Positions 1-9,290 of a stretch of DNA of 64,000 bases are shown here, one piece after another. Under the pieces are notes generated by a model. The model did no database searches, had not been told where the DNA came from, and was given only the letters and a program-made list of their open reading frames with translations. Origin of the DNA: CAZEJS01 sp964512645 (GTDB lineage: Bacteria; Actinomycetota; Geothermincolia; Fen-727; Anoxymicrobiaceae); contig CAZEJS010000001.1 in the NCBI GenBank assembly GCA_964512645.1, forward strand, positions 129,489 to 193,488, given 5' to 3'. The first letter of the stretch is position 1, and each line of letters opens with the position of its first letter. Position numbers and translations under genes: made by a program.

Positions 1-302
1 AACCAGAAAATCGGCATCATCCCCAGCGATGTGTGCGCCGCCATGGTGATCCCCATGGAAGCGCTGGCCCGCGAGATCTCCTCCACCGCCAGCGCGTATG
101 TGACGAAGTCGGCCCCCTCCCCCCCGTACTCCTCGGGGATGGGCAGACCGAACAGCCCGATGTCGGCCATCTTCGACTGGATCTCGTACGGGAATTCGCC
201 TTTCCGGTCCAGCTCTTCGGCCAACGGCGCTATCTCCGCTTCGGCGAACTCGCGCACCATCTGCCTGAACATCCGCTGTTCTTCGGTCAGGTCAAAATCC
301 AT
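1..302 (-). CDS. acyl-CoA dehydrogenase, N-terminal part (cut by window edge)
   Basis: The first 100 codons of an acyl-CoA dehydrogenase, an FAD flavoenzyme that makes the alpha-beta double bond in acyl-CoA thioesters. The visible protein starts MDFDLTEEQRMF and continues with the all-helical N-terminal domain, including the family-typical stretch GLFGLPIPEEYGGEG and a following EISRASASMG segment. The ATG at 302 has a GAGGAG ribosome site six bases upstream. The FAD-binding and catalytic (Glu) parts lie outside the window, so substrate chain length cannot be judged. The gene is the only sign of beta-oxidation in this window. Confidence 0.9.
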   Translation of the reverse strand, partial: MDFDLTEEQRMFRQMVREFAEAEIAPLAEELDRKGEFPYEIQSKMADIGLFGLPIPEEYGGEGADFVTYALAVEEISRASASMGITMAAHTSLGMMPIFW

Positions 303-627
303 GTGTATCTCCTCGGGGTATTCGGCTACAGGCAAAACAAAGGCAGGCTCGGGCCCGCGGGTTCAAAAACTATCACAGCGCGATTCAAAACTCAATCGAG
401 CGGCTCCGTTCGCGACGCGGCCCGGACCGCGCCTGTTGCCGCCGGGTTTTCGCGGCGGCGCGGCCCTTTCGGCGGACGTCGCGCCGGGGGCGGCGCCGCC
501 GGCAACGGCCCGAATCCCGGCCTCGCCGGACGCGGAACTGCCTGCGCCACGCTATCAAGTCCGGGGGGCCGAATAACCGATAAAGCTGTTGACCGGCGTG
601 TATTGCGCTCGACGAAGGGAGACGGAA
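303..627. other. intergenic region between divergent genes
   Basis: About 325 bases lie between the acyl-CoA dehydrogenase (minus) and the zinc-ribbon gene (plus). The left third is less GC-rich and holds a candidate promoter for the dehydrogenase (see 367-395). The right two thirds are very GC-rich and I see no RNA gene, repeat or convincing plus-strand promoter there. Reading frames across it lack ribosome sites and look like shadows. Confidence 0.6.
367..395 (-). promoter_or_regulatory. candidate promoter for the acyl-CoA dehydrogenase gene
   Basis: On the minus strand TTGAGT (390-395) and TAGTTT (367-372) are separated by 17 bases. Both match sigma70-type elements only partly. The start codon lies about 65 bases further on, with a good ribosome site. 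Confidence 0.35.
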
Positions 628-1578
628 TTGCACTGCGCCAAGTGCGGGGGCGAGATCCCCGGGGGAGCCGCTGCGTGTCCCGGCTGCGGTCTGAAGCTCA
701 AGGTCGCGCCGAATCCGCCTGCCTCCGCCACGCCTCCTCCCGCGGCAGGGCCTCCTGACGCCGCGCCTTCGGCGCCGCTGCGGGCTTTCGGCGCGCCCCC
801 GACGCCGGAGCCGCCGGAGTACCGCCACGCGCCTCCTCCTCCCGGGCCGCCGGAGTTCTCTCAACAGGGCCCGCCGGAGTACCGCGCCCAGGACCGGACC
901 GGGGATTTCGCGCCCCCCGGGGGGTACGCCCCTGGACCGTCTTTCGACGTGCCGTATTACTCGCCCGGCGAGCTGCCGCCCCCTGGCGCGTACCCGCAGC
1001 ACGGGGCGCCGCCGGCCTACCCCGGAGGGCGGGCCGGCGCCGCGGAGAAGGGCCGCTTTCCGTGGGCGATAGTCGCCGTAGTGGTCGCGGGCCTGCTGGT
1101 GATCGGCGGGAGCGCCTTCGTCTACTTCAAGTTTCTCAAGAAGACAACCTACGACGGGCCACAGGCGGTCGTGGCGAGGTACTTCGAGATCCTGCCCGGC
1201 GGCGACACCGACGCGATCAAGGCGCTGTTCGCCCCCGACGCCCAGCCGAGCGAAACCAACCTCAACGCGATCAAGACGGTCGGCTCGATGGGCGCCGACC
1301 TCAAGTACGAGAACCCCAGGATGAAGACCTTGAGCGAGAGCGCCACCGAAGCAAGCGTGCAACTGGTCGACCTGACGGTTTCGGTGAGCGTGGCGGGACG
1401 TTCTGTGAAGCAGAACCTGTCCATGTTCGCCGGCGGCGCGAAGATGGTCGTAGCCCTCAGGAAGGTCAACGGGCAGTGGCTGCTCGTCGCCCGTGACGGC
1501 AGTATGCCCAACCTGCTCAACCTGCCGGGCGGGGGGAGCGGCACGCTGGACGTCCCGGCGAGCTCCGGCTCCACGTGA
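628..1578 (+). CDS. zinc-ribbon, proline-rich single-pass membrane protein
   Basis: Predicted 316-residue protein. It begins with a zinc ribbon (CAKC...CPGC) followed by about 130 proline/glycine-rich residues. One membrane helix comes next (FPWAIVAVVVAGLLVIGG), then an outside domain of about 140 residues resembling NTF2/DUF4878-type folds in zinc-ribbon membrane proteins. I chose the TTG at 628 because GGGAG lies just upstream and the zinc ribbon starts at once; an in-frame ATG at 589 lacks a ribosome site. Topology suggests a cytoplasmic zinc finger, a tether and a surface domain. Function is unknown. Similar layouts recur in this window at 24.2 kb and 38.3 kb. Confidence 0.75.
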   Translation: MHCAKCGGEIPGGAAACPGCGLKLKVAPNPPASATPPPAAGPPDAAPSAPLRAFGAPPTPEPPEYRHAPPPPGPPEFSQQGPPEYRAQDRTGDFAPPGGYAPGPSFDVPYYSPGELPPPGAYPQHGAPPAYPGGRAGAAEKGRFPWAIVAVVVAGLLVIGGSAFVYFKFLKKTTYDGPQAVVARYFEILPGGDTDAIKALFAPDAQPSETNLNAIKTVGSMGADLKYENPRMKTLSESATEASVQLVDLTVSVSVAGRSVKQNLSMFAGGAKMVVALRKVNGQWLLVARDGSMPNLLNLPGGGSGTLDVPASSGST

Positions 1579-1589
1579 GGTAACTGAAG

Positions 1590-1606
1590 CGCGCCGGTAC
1601 GGCGCG
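1590..1606. terminator. hairpin between convergent genes
   Basis: A perfect 7-bp inverted repeat (CGCGCCG, loop GTA) sits between the ends of the zinc-ribbon gene and pcrA. There is no T tract, so it may only mark the convergent junction. Confidence 0.35.
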
Positions 1607-1626
1607 GCGGGACACCGGGGGCGCGT

Positions 1627-3765
1627 TCAGGGGAGCGAGAGCGGCGCGTAGCTCATCAGCATCCGCTTCTTTCCCACCGATGTGAACTCGACGGTTATCT
1701 CGCAGTCGTTCTCCAGTTCCACCAGGGAGAGAACGAGGCCTTCGCCCCATTTGGCGTGGACCACGACATCCCCTTCGCCGACCGCCAGCCTGTCCCGCCC
1801 GCCTTCGGGCCGGGGCGGCGCGTATTCGACCGCCTCCAGCAAGTCCGGGGGCACCTCCTCCAGGAACCGCGACACGCGGTTCAAAGAGAGCCCGCCCCAG
1901 AGGCTCCTCGCCTCGGCGTGGGTGACGTAGAGGACGCGCCTGGCCCGGGTCATCCCGACGTAGCAGAGCCTGCGCTCCTCCTCGAGATCCCGGGAGTTCT
2001 CCAGCGACCGCGCGTGTGGGAAGACCCTCTCCTCCATCCCGACCATGAACACGCCGTCGAACTCCAGGCCCTTGGCGTTGTGCAGGGTCATCAGGGAAAC
2101 GCAGGCGCCGTCCTCGAGGTTGTCGGTGTCGCTGACCAGCGAAACCCGCTCGAGGAAATCGTCGAGCGAGACCGCGCCGTACTCCCGCCGGAACTCCGCC
2201 ACCGCCCCGTGCAGCTCCTTGAGGTTCTCGACGCGGCCCTCCGCCTCGAGGCTCTTCTGCGCCTCCAGGTCGGCCAGGTAGCCGGTCTCGGCCCAGACCT
2301 CCTCCAGGAGCTCGTCCACGTCGTGCCCATCGGCGTACAGCGCCAGGCCGTCGATCATCCGCGCGAAATCCCCGAGAGACCTCACCGCCCTGGGCGACAG
2401 CCCCGGCACCTCGCCGGCCGACCGGACGCAGTCGATGAGGGGCCGGCCTGTTCGCCGGGAGTGCTCATCGAGGCCGGCGAGGGTCGACTTCCCTATCCCG
2501 CGCGCCGGCACGTTGACGATCCTGCGCAGCGAGACCTCGTCGCGGGGGTTGGCCAGCAGCCGGAGGTACGCCACGGTGTCCTTGATCTCCTGGCGGTCGT
2601 AGAAACGCGTCCCCCCGAAAACCCTGTAAGAGACGCCGCGCCGGACGAGGTGCTCCTCGATAACCCGCGACTGGGCGTGGGTGCGGTAGAAGACCGCCAC
2701 GCCGCCGGGCGCGATGCCCTCTTCGCCGAGGCGCTCTACCTGGTCGCAGACGAACGCGGCCTCCGCGTGCTCGTCGGGCACCCGGCAGTACCTGACGTTC
2801 TCTCCCGGTGGGTTCGACGTCCACAGCGTCTTGGGCTTCCTGTCCACGTTGTTCCCGATCACGCGCCCGGCCGCCGACAGTATCCGCCCCGTTGTACGGT
2901 AATTCTGCTCCAGCTTCACCACCCGCGCCTCGGGGTAGTCCTTCTCGAACTCCAGGATGTTGCGCATGTCAGCGCCCCGCCAGGAGTAGATGCCCTGGTC
3001 GTCGTCGCCCACCACGCACAGGTTTCCGCGCTCTCCCGCCAGCAGCCGGACCATCCGGTACTGCACGGCGTTGGTGTCCTGGTACTCGTCCACCAGCACG
3101 TGGCGGAACTTCTCCCGGTACCTCTCGAGGGTCGCCGGGTACAGCTCCAGCAGGGTCACCATGTGGCAGAGGAGGTCGTCGAAGTCGAGAGCGTCGTTGG
3201 CCCTGAGGCGCTCCTGGTACCTGCGGTAGACCCGCGAGGCGACCTCCATGAAGAAGTCGCCTTCCACCCGCCCGGCGAACGACTCCTCGTCCACCATCTC
3301 GTTCTTGGCCGAACTGATGACGCCCCTGAGTGCCTTGGGGTGGTAGGACTTCCGGTCCAGGCCGAGCTCGTCCAGGCACTGCGCCAGGAGGCGCAGGGAG
3401 TCGGACTCGTCGTAGATGGAGAACCTGGCGCTGTAGCCGAGAGGCTCGATCTCGCGCCTGAGTATCCTCGCGCAGGAGGAGTGGAACGTCCCGACCATCA
3501 TGTCCCGCGCGCCGGCACCCACCAGGCGCTCGACGCGCTCCTTCATCTCCGTTGCGGCCTTGTTGGTGAAGGTCAGCGCCAGGATGCCCCAGGGGCTCAC
3601 GCCGTGTTGGCGCATGAGGTGGGCGATACGGTAGGTCAACACCCTGGTCTTGCCGCTCCCGGCGCCGGCGACGACGAGCAACGGGCCTCCCATGTGCTCG
3701 ACCGCCTCACGCTGCTCGGGGTTCAGGTCTTCGAGGTAACCGGACGCGCTCTCTCGGGGGGACAT
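1627..3765 (-). CDS. pcrA: UvrD/PcrA family ATP-dependent DNA helicase
   Basis: Superfamily 1A 3'-5' helicase of about 712 residues, used in repair and replication-fork maintenance. All motifs are present in order: Walker A AGAGSGKT (residues 33-40), VDEYQDTN, GDDDQGIYSWRGA, the EQNYRTT motif, TLHNAKGLEFD and YVGMTRARR. The C-terminus is the Tudor-like domain typical of PcrA (GDVVVHAKWGEG). I use the ATG at 3765, ten bases after the guaA stop; an in-frame start at 3825 would overlap guaA by about 50 bases and adds residues not typical of the family. It is the last gene of the guaB3-guaA-pcrA series. Confidence 0.95.
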   Translation of the reverse strand: MSPRESASGYLEDLNPEQREAVEHMGGPLLVVAGAGSGKTRVLTYRIAHLMRQHGVSPWGILALTFTNKAATEMKERVERLVGAGARDMMVGTFHSSCARILRREIEPLGYSARFSIYDESDSLRLLAQCLDELGLDRKSYHPKALRGVISSAKNEMVDEESFAGRVEGDFFMEVASRVYRRYQERLRANDALDFDDLLCHMVTLLELYPATLERYREKFRHVLVDEYQDTNAVQYRMVRLLAGERGNLCVVGDDDQGIYSWRGADMRNILEFEKDYPEARVVKLEQNYRTTGRILSAAGRVIGNNVDRKPKTLWTSNPPGENVRYCRVPDEHAEAAFVCDQVERLGEEGIAPGGVAVFYRTHAQSRVIEEHLVRRGVSYRVFGGTRFYDRQEIKDTVAYLRLLANPRDEVSLRRIVNVPARGIGKSTLAGLDEHSRRTGRPLIDCVRSAGEVPGLSPRAVRSLGDFARMIDGLALYADGHDVDELLEEVWAETGYLADLEAQKSLEAEGRVENLKELHGAVAEFRREYGAVSLDDFLERVSLVSDTDNLEDGACVSLMTLHNAKGLEFDGVFMVGMEERVFPHARSLENSRDLEEERRLCYVGMTRARRVLYVTHAEARSLWGGLSLNRVSRFLEEVPPDLLEAVEYAPPRPEGGRDRLAVGEGDVVVHAKWGEGLVLSLVELENDCEITVEFTSVGKKRMLMSYAPLSLP

Positions 3766-3775
3766 CTCGGGGGGG

Positions 3776-5317
3776 CTACTCCCACTCGATGGTGCTCGGG
3801 GGTTTGCTGGAGATGTCGTAGGCAACGCGGTTCACGCCGTTCACCTCGTTGATGATCCTGCTGGATATCCGCTCGAGAACCTCGTGGGGTATCCGGGCCC
3901 AATCCGCGGTCATCGCGTCCTCGGAGGTCACTGCCCTGAGGACTATCGGGTAGGCGTAGGTCCGGCCGTCGCCCATGACCCCCACGGATTTGACGCACGG
4001 GAGAACGGCGAACGACTGCCATATCTCCCGGTACAGGTCCGCGCGCTTGATCTCCTCGATGACGACGGCGTCCGCCTCCTGGAGGATCGCCACCCTTTCA
4101 GCGGTCACCTCGCCGATAATCCTCACCGCGAGGCCCGGGCCGGGGAACGGCTGCCGCCAGACTATCTCCTCCGGGAGGCCCAGCTCCTCGCCGACCGCGC
4201 GGACCTCGTCCTTGAACAGCGCGCGGAGCGGCTCGATGAGCTCGAACTCCATGTCCTCGGGAAGCCCGCCCACGTTGTGATGGGACTTGATGAGCGCGGC
4301 GTCCCTGGTGCCGCTCTCGATTATGTCCGGGTAGAGCGTCCCCTGGACCAGGAACCTCGCGTCCTCCAGCCCGGACGCGGCCTCCTCGAAGACCCTGATG
4401 AACTCGTTGCCGATGGTCTTGCGCTTGGCCTCGGGGTCGGTGACCCCGGCCAGCCTGGAGAGGAAGCGCTCCGAGGCGTCAACGTGCACGAGCTGCATCT
4501 TGTGGTGACGGCCGAACGTCTCCACGACCTCGGCGGCTTCGTTCTTCCGCAGGAGCCCGGTGTCGACGAAAACGCAGGTCAGCCGGTCGCCGAGGGCTTT
4601 GTGCACCAGGACCGCGGCAACCGCCGAGTCCACGCCGCCGGATAGGCCGCAGATTATCTTCTCTTCGCCGACCCTGGCCCTGATCTCGCTCACCGAATCC
4701 TCGATGATCGACGACATCGTCCAGGTGGGCAGGCAGCCGCAGCCGCGGTACAGGAAACGCTTGAGCATCTCGGTGCCCGCCGGGGTGTGCACGACCTCGG
4801 GATGGAACTGCACGCCGTACAGTCCGCGCTCGCGCGACTCCACGACCGCTACCGGGGAGACCTCCGTGCGGGCGGTAACCTCGAATCCCGGGGGGGGCGC
4901 CGTCACGGTGTCGCCGTGGCTCATCCACACGGTCTGCTCGAGGGGGAGGTCGTCGAGCAGAACACCCTCCTCCAGGACGGTGAGGGGCGTCTTGCCGTAC
5001 TCACGGACGCCTGTCGGCTCCACTTTTCCGCCCAGGCTGCCGGCCATGAGCTGCATGCCGTAGCAGATGCCCAGTATCGGGATGCCGAGCTCGAAAACGG
5101 CCGGGTCGATGCCGGGGGCGCCGTCCTCGTAAACACTCATGGGACCGCCGGACAGGATGATGCCGTCGGGGGCGCGCTCCTTGATCCGGTCAACGGGCGT
5201 ATCGTGAGGGACTATCTCGCTGTAGACCTTGCACTCCCGCACCCGCCGGGCGATCAGGTGCGCGTACTGCGCGCCGTAATCGATTATCAGAACCAAGCTC
5301 TCATGGGACACCGTCAA
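3776..5317 (-). CDS. guaA: GMP synthase (glutamine-hydrolysing)
   Basis: Converts XMP to GMP using ATP and glutamine, the last step of GMP synthesis. Length (513 residues) is normal. The N-terminal class I amidotransferase domain has the nucleophile Cys85 (GICYGMQ) and the His172-x-Glu174 pair (FHPEV). The ATP-pyrophosphatase domain has the P-loop SGGVDS at 226-231. The dimerisation domain ends with the usual IEWE tail. The frame opens with TTG at 5317; the GTG two codons later has better spacing from an AAGCAGG site and may be the true start. It lies 51 bases downstream of guaB3, so this is a purine pair. Confidence 0.97.
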   Translation of the reverse strand: MTVSHESLVLIIDYGAQYAHLIARRVRECKVYSEIVPHDTPVDRIKERAPDGIILSGGPMSVYEDGAPGIDPAVFELGIPILGICYGMQLMAGSLGGKVEPTGVREYGKTPLTVLEEGVLLDDLPLEQTVWMSHGDTVTAPPPGFEVTARTEVSPVAVVESRERGLYGVQFHPEVVHTPAGTEMLKRFLYRGCGCLPTWTMSSIIEDSVSEIRARVGEEKIICGLSGGVDSAVAAVLVHKALGDRLTCVFVDTGLLRKNEAAEVVETFGRHHKMQLVHVDASERFLSRLAGVTDPEAKRKTIGNEFIRVFEEAASGLEDARFLVQGTLYPDIIESGTRDAALIKSHHNVGGLPEDMEFELIEPLRALFKDEVRAVGEELGLPEEIVWRQPFPGPGLAVRIIGEVTAERVAILQEADAVVIEEIKRADLYREIWQSFAVLPCVKSVGVMGDGRTYAYPIVLRAVTSEDAMTADWARIPHEVLERISSRIINEVNGVNRVAYDISSKPPSTIEWE

Positions 5318-5368
5318 CCTGCTTTCATCGAAGGCGCCGTTCGGGAACGCGGGCCCGCCGCGGGCCGC

Positions 5369-6529
5369 TCACCTGCCCATCCCGACGTCCTGGCTCTTCT
5401 GTATGGACTTGCCTTCCGTCTGCAGCGCGGGGGCCACCATGACCTCGGCCCTCTGGAACTCCTTCAGCGTGGCGTAACCGCACGTGGCCATTGACACGCG
5501 CAGTCCGCCGAACAGGTTCAGCGTGCCGTCGTTCTCGTGCGCCGGGCCCTTGAGAATCTCCTCCAGGGACGCGGCCCTGCCGACCTCCACCCGCGTGCCA
5601 CGGGGCAGTTCGGGGTGGAACGTGGCCATGCCCCAGTGGAACCCCCTCCCGGGCGCTTCGAGGGACCTGGCGATCGGCGCGCCGATCATCACCGCGTCGG
5701 CGCCGCAGGCCACGCACTTCGCGATGTCGCCTCCCGTGCGGATGCCGCCGTCGGCGATGACGTTCACGTACCTGCCGGTCTCCTCCATAAGCCTGGCCCT
5801 TGCGGCGGCGGCGTCCGCCAGGGCCGTGGCCTGGGGAACGCCTATGCCGAGCACACCCCGGGTCGTGCAGGCGTGCCCGGGACCGACGCCGATGAGGACT
5901 CCCACCGCGCCGGTGCGCATGAGATGGAGCGCGGTGTGGTACGACGCGCAGCCACCCACGACCACGGGCACCGGGAGCCCCGATATGAACTCGTAGAGGT
6001 CCAGGGGCTCCTGGGAATTGCTCAAGTGCTCGGCGCTGACCACCGTCCCCTGTATCACCAGCACGTCCAGGCCGGCCTCGAGGGCGTACGGGTACAACTC
6101 CTCGACCCTCTGCGGGGTCAGAGACGCCGCCGACACGACCCCGCCGCGCTTGATCTCCTCTATTCTCCGGCCGATGAGCTCCGGCTTCACCGGCTCCTGG
6201 TAGACACGCTGTATCCCGCGGGTGGCCTCCGCCTTGGGCAGCGTGGCGATCTTCTCCAGCACCGGCGCGGGGTCCTCGTAACGGGTCTGGAGGCCCTCGA
6301 GGTTGAGGACGCCCAGCCCTCCGAGCCTGCCAACGGCGACGGCCATCGCCGGATCAACGACGCCGTCCATCGCCGAAGCCAGGAAAGGCAGCTCGAAGCT
6401 GAATGGACCCAGCTGCCAGGAGAGGTCGATGTCCAGGGGGTCCCTGGTCCGGCGCGAGGGCACTATCGCGATGTCGTCCAGCCCGTAAGCCCTGCGTCCC
6501 GATTTTCCCATGCCGATCTCGACTTCCAA
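5369..6529 (-). CDS. guaB3: GuaB3-type IMP dehydrogenase family protein
   Basis: TIM-barrel protein of the IMP dehydrogenase/GMP reductase superfamily, about 386 residues, without CBS domains. The start region (EVEIG...GRRAYGLDDIAIVPSR) and SAMDGVV match the actinobacterial GuaB3 group. The nucleotide loop with the catalytic cysteine is visible (GHACTTRGVLGIG, about residue 225), as is the GADAVMIGAP phosphate-binding stretch. The start is a TTG at 6529 with GGAGG four bases before it; the upstream extension to 7150 overlaps the opposite-strand gene and is not coding. Neighbouring guaA supports a role in guanine nucleotide metabolism. Published work assigns GMP reductase activity to some GuaB3 proteins, so the reaction direction is open. 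Confidence 0.88.
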   Translation of the reverse strand: MEVEIGMGKSGRRAYGLDDIAIVPSRRTRDPLDIDLSWQLGPFSFELPFLASAMDGVVDPAMAVAVGRLGGLGVLNLEGLQTRYEDPAPVLEKIATLPKAEATRGIQRVYQEPVKPELIGRRIEEIKRGGVVSAASLTPQRVEELYPYALEAGLDVLVIQGTVVSAEHLSNSQEPLDLYEFISGLPVPVVVGGCASYHTALHLMRTGAVGVLIGVGPGHACTTRGVLGIGVPQATALADAAAARARLMEETGRYVNVIADGGIRTGGDIAKCVACGADAVMIGAPIARSLEAPGRGFHWGMATFHPELPRGTRVEVGRAASLEEILKGPAHENDGTLNLFGGLRVSMATCGYATLKEFQRAEVMVAPALQTEGKSIQKSQDVGMGR

Positions 6530-6569
6530 GATACCTCCAGTAGCGGGTTGAAGAGGTCGTAGTGTTCCA

Positions 6570-6599
6570 TATTTAATCATGTAGAGATTGGCGGGTAAA
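6570..6599 (-). promoter_or_regulatory. candidate promoter for guaB3
   Basis: On the minus strand TTTACC (6594-6599) and TAAATA (6570-6575) are 18 bases apart in an AT-richer patch, about 40 bases upstream of the guaB3 start. Matches to consensus are moderate. Confidence 0.35.
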
Positions 6600-6709
6600 G
6601 GAAATGCGTCAAGGACGCCGGGATGTCCCGCGAGGGCCCCTGCGAAGCAGGCGCGGGGCCCGCCCGCGCGGAGTCTTGCGTGCCCCGACCGCCCGGACAG
6701 GAGGTTGCC

Positions 6710-7225
6710 ATGGAGATCGACAGGGAAGCCATCGACGAGCTGAGGTGCGGCGCGCTCCGCGCGATCGACGGCCTGTGGTTCCTTGCCGCGGAGGACAGGC
6801 TGGGGTTCGAGGGAGCGCTCGAGCTCGACCTTGAGGTCTGGCGACGCTACGGGGTGGTCATGCTGAAGAGGGCCTGCGGGCTGCTGGGAATAGAGCTCGG
6901 CGCGTCGCCGTCCCCGGACATGAAAACCGTCTGCCGGCTCCTGGAGGTGCTGTGCGCTGTCGACGGCTCCGAGTGCGAGAGCGAGACCTCGGCGGACGAA
7001 TCGCTCTTCACGGTGAAGCGCTGCACCTGGCGGGAGAGCCTGGAGAGGGCCGGACGCGCCGAAGAAGTGCCCTGCGAGCTGGTGGACAACGACGCCTTCG
7101 CGGCGTGGCTCGAGGCGGTGGACCCTTCGCTGGAGATGGAGTGCACACATTCGCTGCCACGCGGCGACGAGCGCTGCGTTTGGATCATCCGGCGCCGCCG
7201 GGACCCGGGCGGGACCGGCGGGTAG
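6710..7225 (+). CDS. DUF6125-like cysteine-rich protein
   Basis: A 171-residue soluble protein with an N-terminal helical part (IDGLWFLAAEDRLGFE, then EVWRRYG) and a C-terminal part with spaced cysteines (KRCTW, VPCEL, MECTH, ERCVW). I recognise the pattern of the DUF6125 group, found mostly in anaerobes and distantly like L-2-amino-thiazoline-4-carboxylate hydrolase proteins; no reaction is established. ATG at 6710 with AGGAGG five bases upstream is a strong start. It is the only plus-strand gene between 1.6 and 29 kb, lying between guaB3 and groEL with its own terminator. Confidence 0.8.
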   Translation: MEIDREAIDELRCGALRAIDGLWFLAAEDRLGFEGALELDLEVWRRYGVVMLKRACGLLGIELGASPSPDMKTVCRLLEVLCAVDGSECESETSADESLFTVKRCTWRESLERAGRAEEVPCELVDNDAFAAWLEAVDPSLEMECTHSLPRGDERCVWIIRRRRDPGGTGG

Positions 7226-7256
7226 GCGAAAGAGGGCCCCCTGGTCCCGGAAAGCG

Positions 7257-7290
7257 GAAGCGCCCGCGGGTGCGGGCGCTTCGTGTTTTC
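7257..7290 (+). terminator. intrinsic terminator between the DUF6125-like gene and groEL
   Basis: A perfect 11-bp GC-rich stem (7257-7267 with 7272-7282, four-base loop) is followed on the plus strand by GTGTTTTC. It ends the DUF6125-like gene and, being symmetrical, may also stop groEL transcripts arriving from the other side. Confidence 0.8.
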
Positions 7291-7304
7291 TCCGGTGAAC
7301 CGGA

Positions 7305-8939
7305 TTACATCATTCCGGGAGGCATTCCTCCGCCCATGCCGCCGGGCATCCCCATGGCGCCGGGCTCTTCGGGCTTGTCGGCGATGAGCGCCTCGGTGGT
7401 GAGCATCATTGCCGCGATGCTCGCCGCGTTCTGCAGCGCCGAGCGGGTGACCTTCGCGGGGTCGATGATGCCGGCCTCGAGCATGTCGACGTACTCGCCG
7501 GTGAGCGCGTTGAGGCCCATGCCGTCCTTCAGTTCCTTGACCCTCTCGGCCACGACGGACCCTTCGAGTCCCGCGTTCGTGGCGATCTGGCGGAGCGGTT
7601 CGAACAGCGCCTTCTTCACGATCTCGGTGCCGGTCTTCTCGTCGTCGCCCATCTTGGCCGGAGGCTTGATCGCATTCGCAGCGTTGACCAGGATGACGCC
7701 GCCTCCGGAGACTATCCCTTCCTCCACCGCAGCCTTGGTCGCCGAAAGGGCGTCCTCTATGCGATGCTTCTTCTCCTTCAGCTCGACCTCCGTGGCCGCG
7801 CCGACCTTGATCACCGCGACGCCGCCGGAGAGCTTGGCGAGCCTCTCCTGCAGCTTCTCGCGGTCGAAATCCGAGTCGCTCTTGTCGATCTCGGCACGTA
7901 TCTGGGCGATGCGTCCCTCGACGTCCTTGCTGGAGCCCTTGCCCTCGACGACGATCGTGTCTTCCTTGCTGACCTTGATCTGGCGGGCCTTGCCGAGCAT
8001 GTCCAGGGTGACGTTCTCGAGCTTCATGCCCAGCTCCTCGGAGATCATCTGGCCCCCGGTCACGATAGCGATGTCCTGGAGCATCGCCTTTCGCCTGTCA
8101 CCGAACCCGGGCGCCTTCACCGCTACGCTGGTGAACGTCCCGCGGATCTTGTTGACCACCAGCGTGGCGAGCGCCTCGCCCTCGACGTCCTCAGCAATGA
8201 TCAGCAGCGGCTTGCCCGCCTGCATGACCTTCTCGAGGACGGGCAGGAGGTCCGCTACCGCGGAGATCTTCTGGTTGGCGATGAGGATGTAAGGGTTCTC
8301 GAGGACGGCTTCCATCCGGTCGGTGTCGGTTACCATGTACATCGAGAGGTAACCTTTGTCGAACTGCAGGCCCTCCACCACGTCGAACTCCATCCCGAAG
8401 GTCTGGGACTCCTCGACGGTGATAACGCCGTCTTTTCCGACCTTGTCCATGGCGTCGGCTATTATGCGGCCGACCTCGTCGTTGTCCGCGCTGATGGCGG
8501 CCACGCGCGCGATCTCTTCCTTGCTCTCTATCTCCTTGGAGCGCTTCTTGATGTCGGCAACCACCATCTCCACGGCCTTGTCTATCCCGCGGCGGATCTG
8601 CATGGGGTTGGCCCCGGCCGCGACGTTGCGCAGGCCTTCCTTCACCATCGCGTGGGCGAGGACGGTAGCGGTCGTGGTTCCGTCGCCGGCCACGTCGTTC
8701 GTCTTGGTCGCGACTTCCTTGGCGAGCTGGGCACCCATGTTCTCGTAAGGATCCTCGAGCTCCACCTCGCGGGCGATGGTGACCCCGTCATTGGTGATTG
8801 TCGGAGCGCCGAACTTCTTCTCCAGGACTACGTTGCGCCCCTTCGGCCCCAGGGTGCCCCTGACCGCGTCGGACAGCTTGGTGACGCCGGCCTCGAGGGC
8901 TCTGCGGGCTTCCTCGTCGTATTCAAGTATCTTTGCCAT
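7305..8939 (-). CDS. groEL: 60-kDa chaperonin GroEL
   Basis: Large ring subunit of the Hsp60 chaperonin; folds proteins in an ATP-driven cycle with GroES. At 544 residues it is the normal length. ATP-site motifs are present: LGPKGRNVVLEKKFG, then NDGVTIA and VAGDGTTTATVLA. The C-terminus is the flexible GGMGGGMPPGMM tail seen in most GroEL proteins. It follows groES by 19 bases and must be transcribed from the groES promoter with its CIRCE operator. Confidence 0.98.
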   Translation of the reverse strand: MAKILEYDEEARRALEAGVTKLSDAVRGTLGPKGRNVVLEKKFGAPTITNDGVTIAREVELEDPYENMGAQLAKEVATKTNDVAGDGTTTATVLAHAMVKEGLRNVAAGANPMQIRRGIDKAVEMVVADIKKRSKEIESKEEIARVAAISADNDEVGRIIADAMDKVGKDGVITVEESQTFGMEFDVVEGLQFDKGYLSMYMVTDTDRMEAVLENPYILIANQKISAVADLLPVLEKVMQAGKPLLIIAEDVEGEALATLVVNKIRGTFTSVAVKAPGFGDRRKAMLQDIAIVTGGQMISEELGMKLENVTLDMLGKARQIKVSKEDTIVVEGKGSSKDVEGRIAQIRAEIDKSDSDFDREKLQERLAKLSGGVAVIKVGAATEVELKEKKHRIEDALSATKAAVEEGIVSGGGVILVNAANAIKPPAKMGDDEKTGTEIVKKALFEPLRQIATNAGLEGSVVAERVKELKDGMGLNALTGEYVDMLEAGIIDPAKVTRSALQNAASIAAMMLTTEALIADKPEEPGAMGMPGGMGGGMPPGMM

Positions 8940-8958
8940 CTTCCAGACTCCCCTTTCG

Positions 8959-9261
8959 CTACTTCTTCGCCTTGGACGGCTTCCTCTTGGCGAGGATGTC
9001 TCTCTCGCTCAGGATGAGGAGGTCTTTGCCCCCGGCCTTCACTTCGGTGCCGCCGTACTTCGAGTAGATGACGCTGTCCCCGACCTTGACCTCCAGCGGT
9101 ATGAGCTTGCCCTCCTCGTACCTGCCGGGGCCTACGGCCAGCACCTTGCCCTCCTGCGGCTTCTCTTTGGCGGTGTCGGGGATGACGATGCCGCTAGCCG
9201 TCTTCTCCTCGCCCTCGCCGGGCTCGACGATTACCCTGTCTCCCAACGGTTCCAGGTCCAT
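8959..9261 (-). CDS. groES: 10-kDa co-chaperonin GroES
   Basis: Lid of the GroEL chamber, 100 residues. The N-terminal PLGDRVIVEP strand, the mobile loop region (KTASGIVIPDTAKEKPQEG) and the GTEVKAGGKDLLIL end are typical. ATG at 9261 has GGAGGAG seven bases upstream. A longer in-frame start at 9306 would lie inside the CIRCE operator and is rejected. groES-groEL form one operon under HrcA-type heat-shock control. Confidence 0.97.
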   Translation of the reverse strand: MDLEPLGDRVIVEPGEGEEKTASGIVIPDTAKEKPQEGKVLAVGPGRYEEGKLIPLEVKVGDSVIYSKYGGTEVKAGGKDLLILSERDILAKRKPSKAKK

Positions 9262-9290
9262 GTCCACTCCTCCTCGGTCCGATTGGTCTA

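Noticed and set aside
6530..7150. Upstream extension of the guaB3 frame
   Set aside because: It overlaps the DUF6125-like gene on the other strand and precedes a good TTG start with GGAGG; family members begin at EVEIG.
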